Under the pieces are notes generated by a model that saw only the letters and a list, made by a program, of their open reading frames with translations, ran no database searches and was not told the DNA's origin. The position numbers and the translations under genes were made by a program. Shown piece by piece: positions 5,818-6,263 of a DNA stretch of 6,263 nucleotides (position 1 is its first letter; the number at the start of each line of letters is the position of its first letter). Source of the DNA: Bacteroidota bacterium (GTDB lineage Bacteria; Bacteroidota; Bacteroidia; Bacteroidales; GCA-2748055); the NCBI GenBank assembly GCA_030642565.1, contig DAOWNM010000167.1, positions 1-6,263 of the forward strand, read 5' to 3'.

Positions 5818-6263
5818 ATCCTTCGAACCCTTGGTTCCAGGTCGGTCAGTTCGGCAATGCGAACCGGATGGCCCGATTCAATGCTCTTTCGGGCTGCAAT
5901 TCCGATGAGTATCGACATGGCGCCGTCCCTGATACCGGCAGGCCGGTCGAAAGGATCTGCCTTTCCGGGGGTTTTGAAAATCTGGTTATGAAGCAGTCTG
6001 TCTCCTCCGCCATGTCCTCCTTTCTGGTAATCCACATTGTAAACCTTATAATCGTTCCACAGTTTATGAACGATTACCGGTTCTCTGTGCAGCACCTTGT
6101 CGTCCTGCGACATCTCCAGTTCGTGCATATCGGACTGACTGATATTTTCGCTGTTCATAAAAGGAATATCAAGCCAGGAATCGATGCGACCATCCATTCC
6201 GTTAAAGGAGATTTTCCACCCTTCGTAAGGTGAATAGGTGGTCAGAGAGTAGTTGACATACGT
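5814..6263 (-). CDS. Gfo/Idh/MocA family oxidoreductase, C-terminal part (N-terminus beyond right edge)
   Basis: The frame is open from the right edge for 149 codons to a TGA at 5814-5816. It matches the C-terminal domain of Bacteroidota Gfo/Idh/MocA proteins. These use NAD(P) to oxidise, reduce or epimerise sugars and inositols; some relatives are NAD-dependent glycosidases (GH109). The key features are GHGGGD (visible residues 83-88, complementary to 6000-6017), followed by RLLHNQIF, then DGAMSILIGIAARKSIESG and PVRIAELTDL near the end. The Rossmann nucleotide-binding domain and any export signal lie outside the window, so dehydrogenase and glycosidase cannot be separated. It overlaps the DinB-like start by 4 nt (ATGA) and appears to be an upstream member of the same operon. 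Confidence 0.9.
   Translation of the reverse strand, partial: TYVNYSLTTYSPYEGWKISFNGMDGRIDSWLDIPFMNSENISQSDMHELEMSQDDKVLHREPVIVHKLWNDYKVYNVDYQKGGHGGGDRLLHNQIFKTPGKADPFDRPAGIRDGAMSILIGIAARKSIESGHPVRIAELTDLEPRVRRI

Noticed and set aside
5868..6233. 121-codon plus-strand frame opposite the oxidoreductase
   Set aside because: The minus strand carries the conserved GHGGGD and DGAMSILIGIAARKS features, so this frame is a shadow.

Overview
All seven recognisable genes and the one gene remnant lie on the minus strand, so the window reads from right (6263) to left (1). Gene content points to an anaerobic or microaerophilic Bacteroidota member, probably Bacteroidales-like. The signs are a GH97 glycosidase with a signal peptide, a Tat-dependent lipoprotein of the xylose-isomerase-like TIM-barrel family, a Gfo/Idh/MocA oxidoreductase of the GHGGGD type, few Shine-Dalgarno sequences, and a promoter resembling the Bacteroides -33/-7 consensus. 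The taxonomic call is inference from gene content only.

There are three transcriptional blocks. Block A (6263 to 4449) holds the C-terminal part of a Gfo/Idh/MocA oxidoreductase, a short DinB-like protein and a Tat/lipobox sugar isomerase/epimerase-like TIM barrel. They are tightly packed, with a 4-nt ATGA overlap and an 8-nt overlap, and look like part of a sugar-catabolic operon. The DinB-like protein seems to lack its last helix, where the family carries two of its three metal-binding histidines.

Block B (about 4372 to 2815) is an oxidative-stress cassette. It holds a flavin reductase-rubredoxin fusion (high-molecular-weight rubredoxin, Hrb), a rubrerythrin 11 nt downstream and a small PepSY-like protein of unknown function. 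The fusion protein should carry electrons from NAD(P)H through flavin and rubredoxin to rubrerythrin, which reduces peroxide. A Bacteroides-type promoter sits just before the fusion gene.

Block C (2744 to 1) holds a secreted GH97 glycosidase of the retaining, alpha-galactosidase-like subgroup, a gluconate-permease (GntP) remnant and a RidA/YjgF-family deaminase that runs off the left edge. The most unusual feature is the GntP remnant. Its 88 codons join the extreme N-terminus of a GntP permease directly to its extreme C-terminus, in frame, with roughly 350 central residues missing. The junction falls on a short Leu-Phe-Lys-coding stretch that is likely present at both ends of the intact gene, which suggests a microhomology deletion or an assembly collapse.

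No RNA genes, CRISPR arrays, insertion sequences or convincing terminators were seen. No intergenic stretch exceeds about 100 bases.
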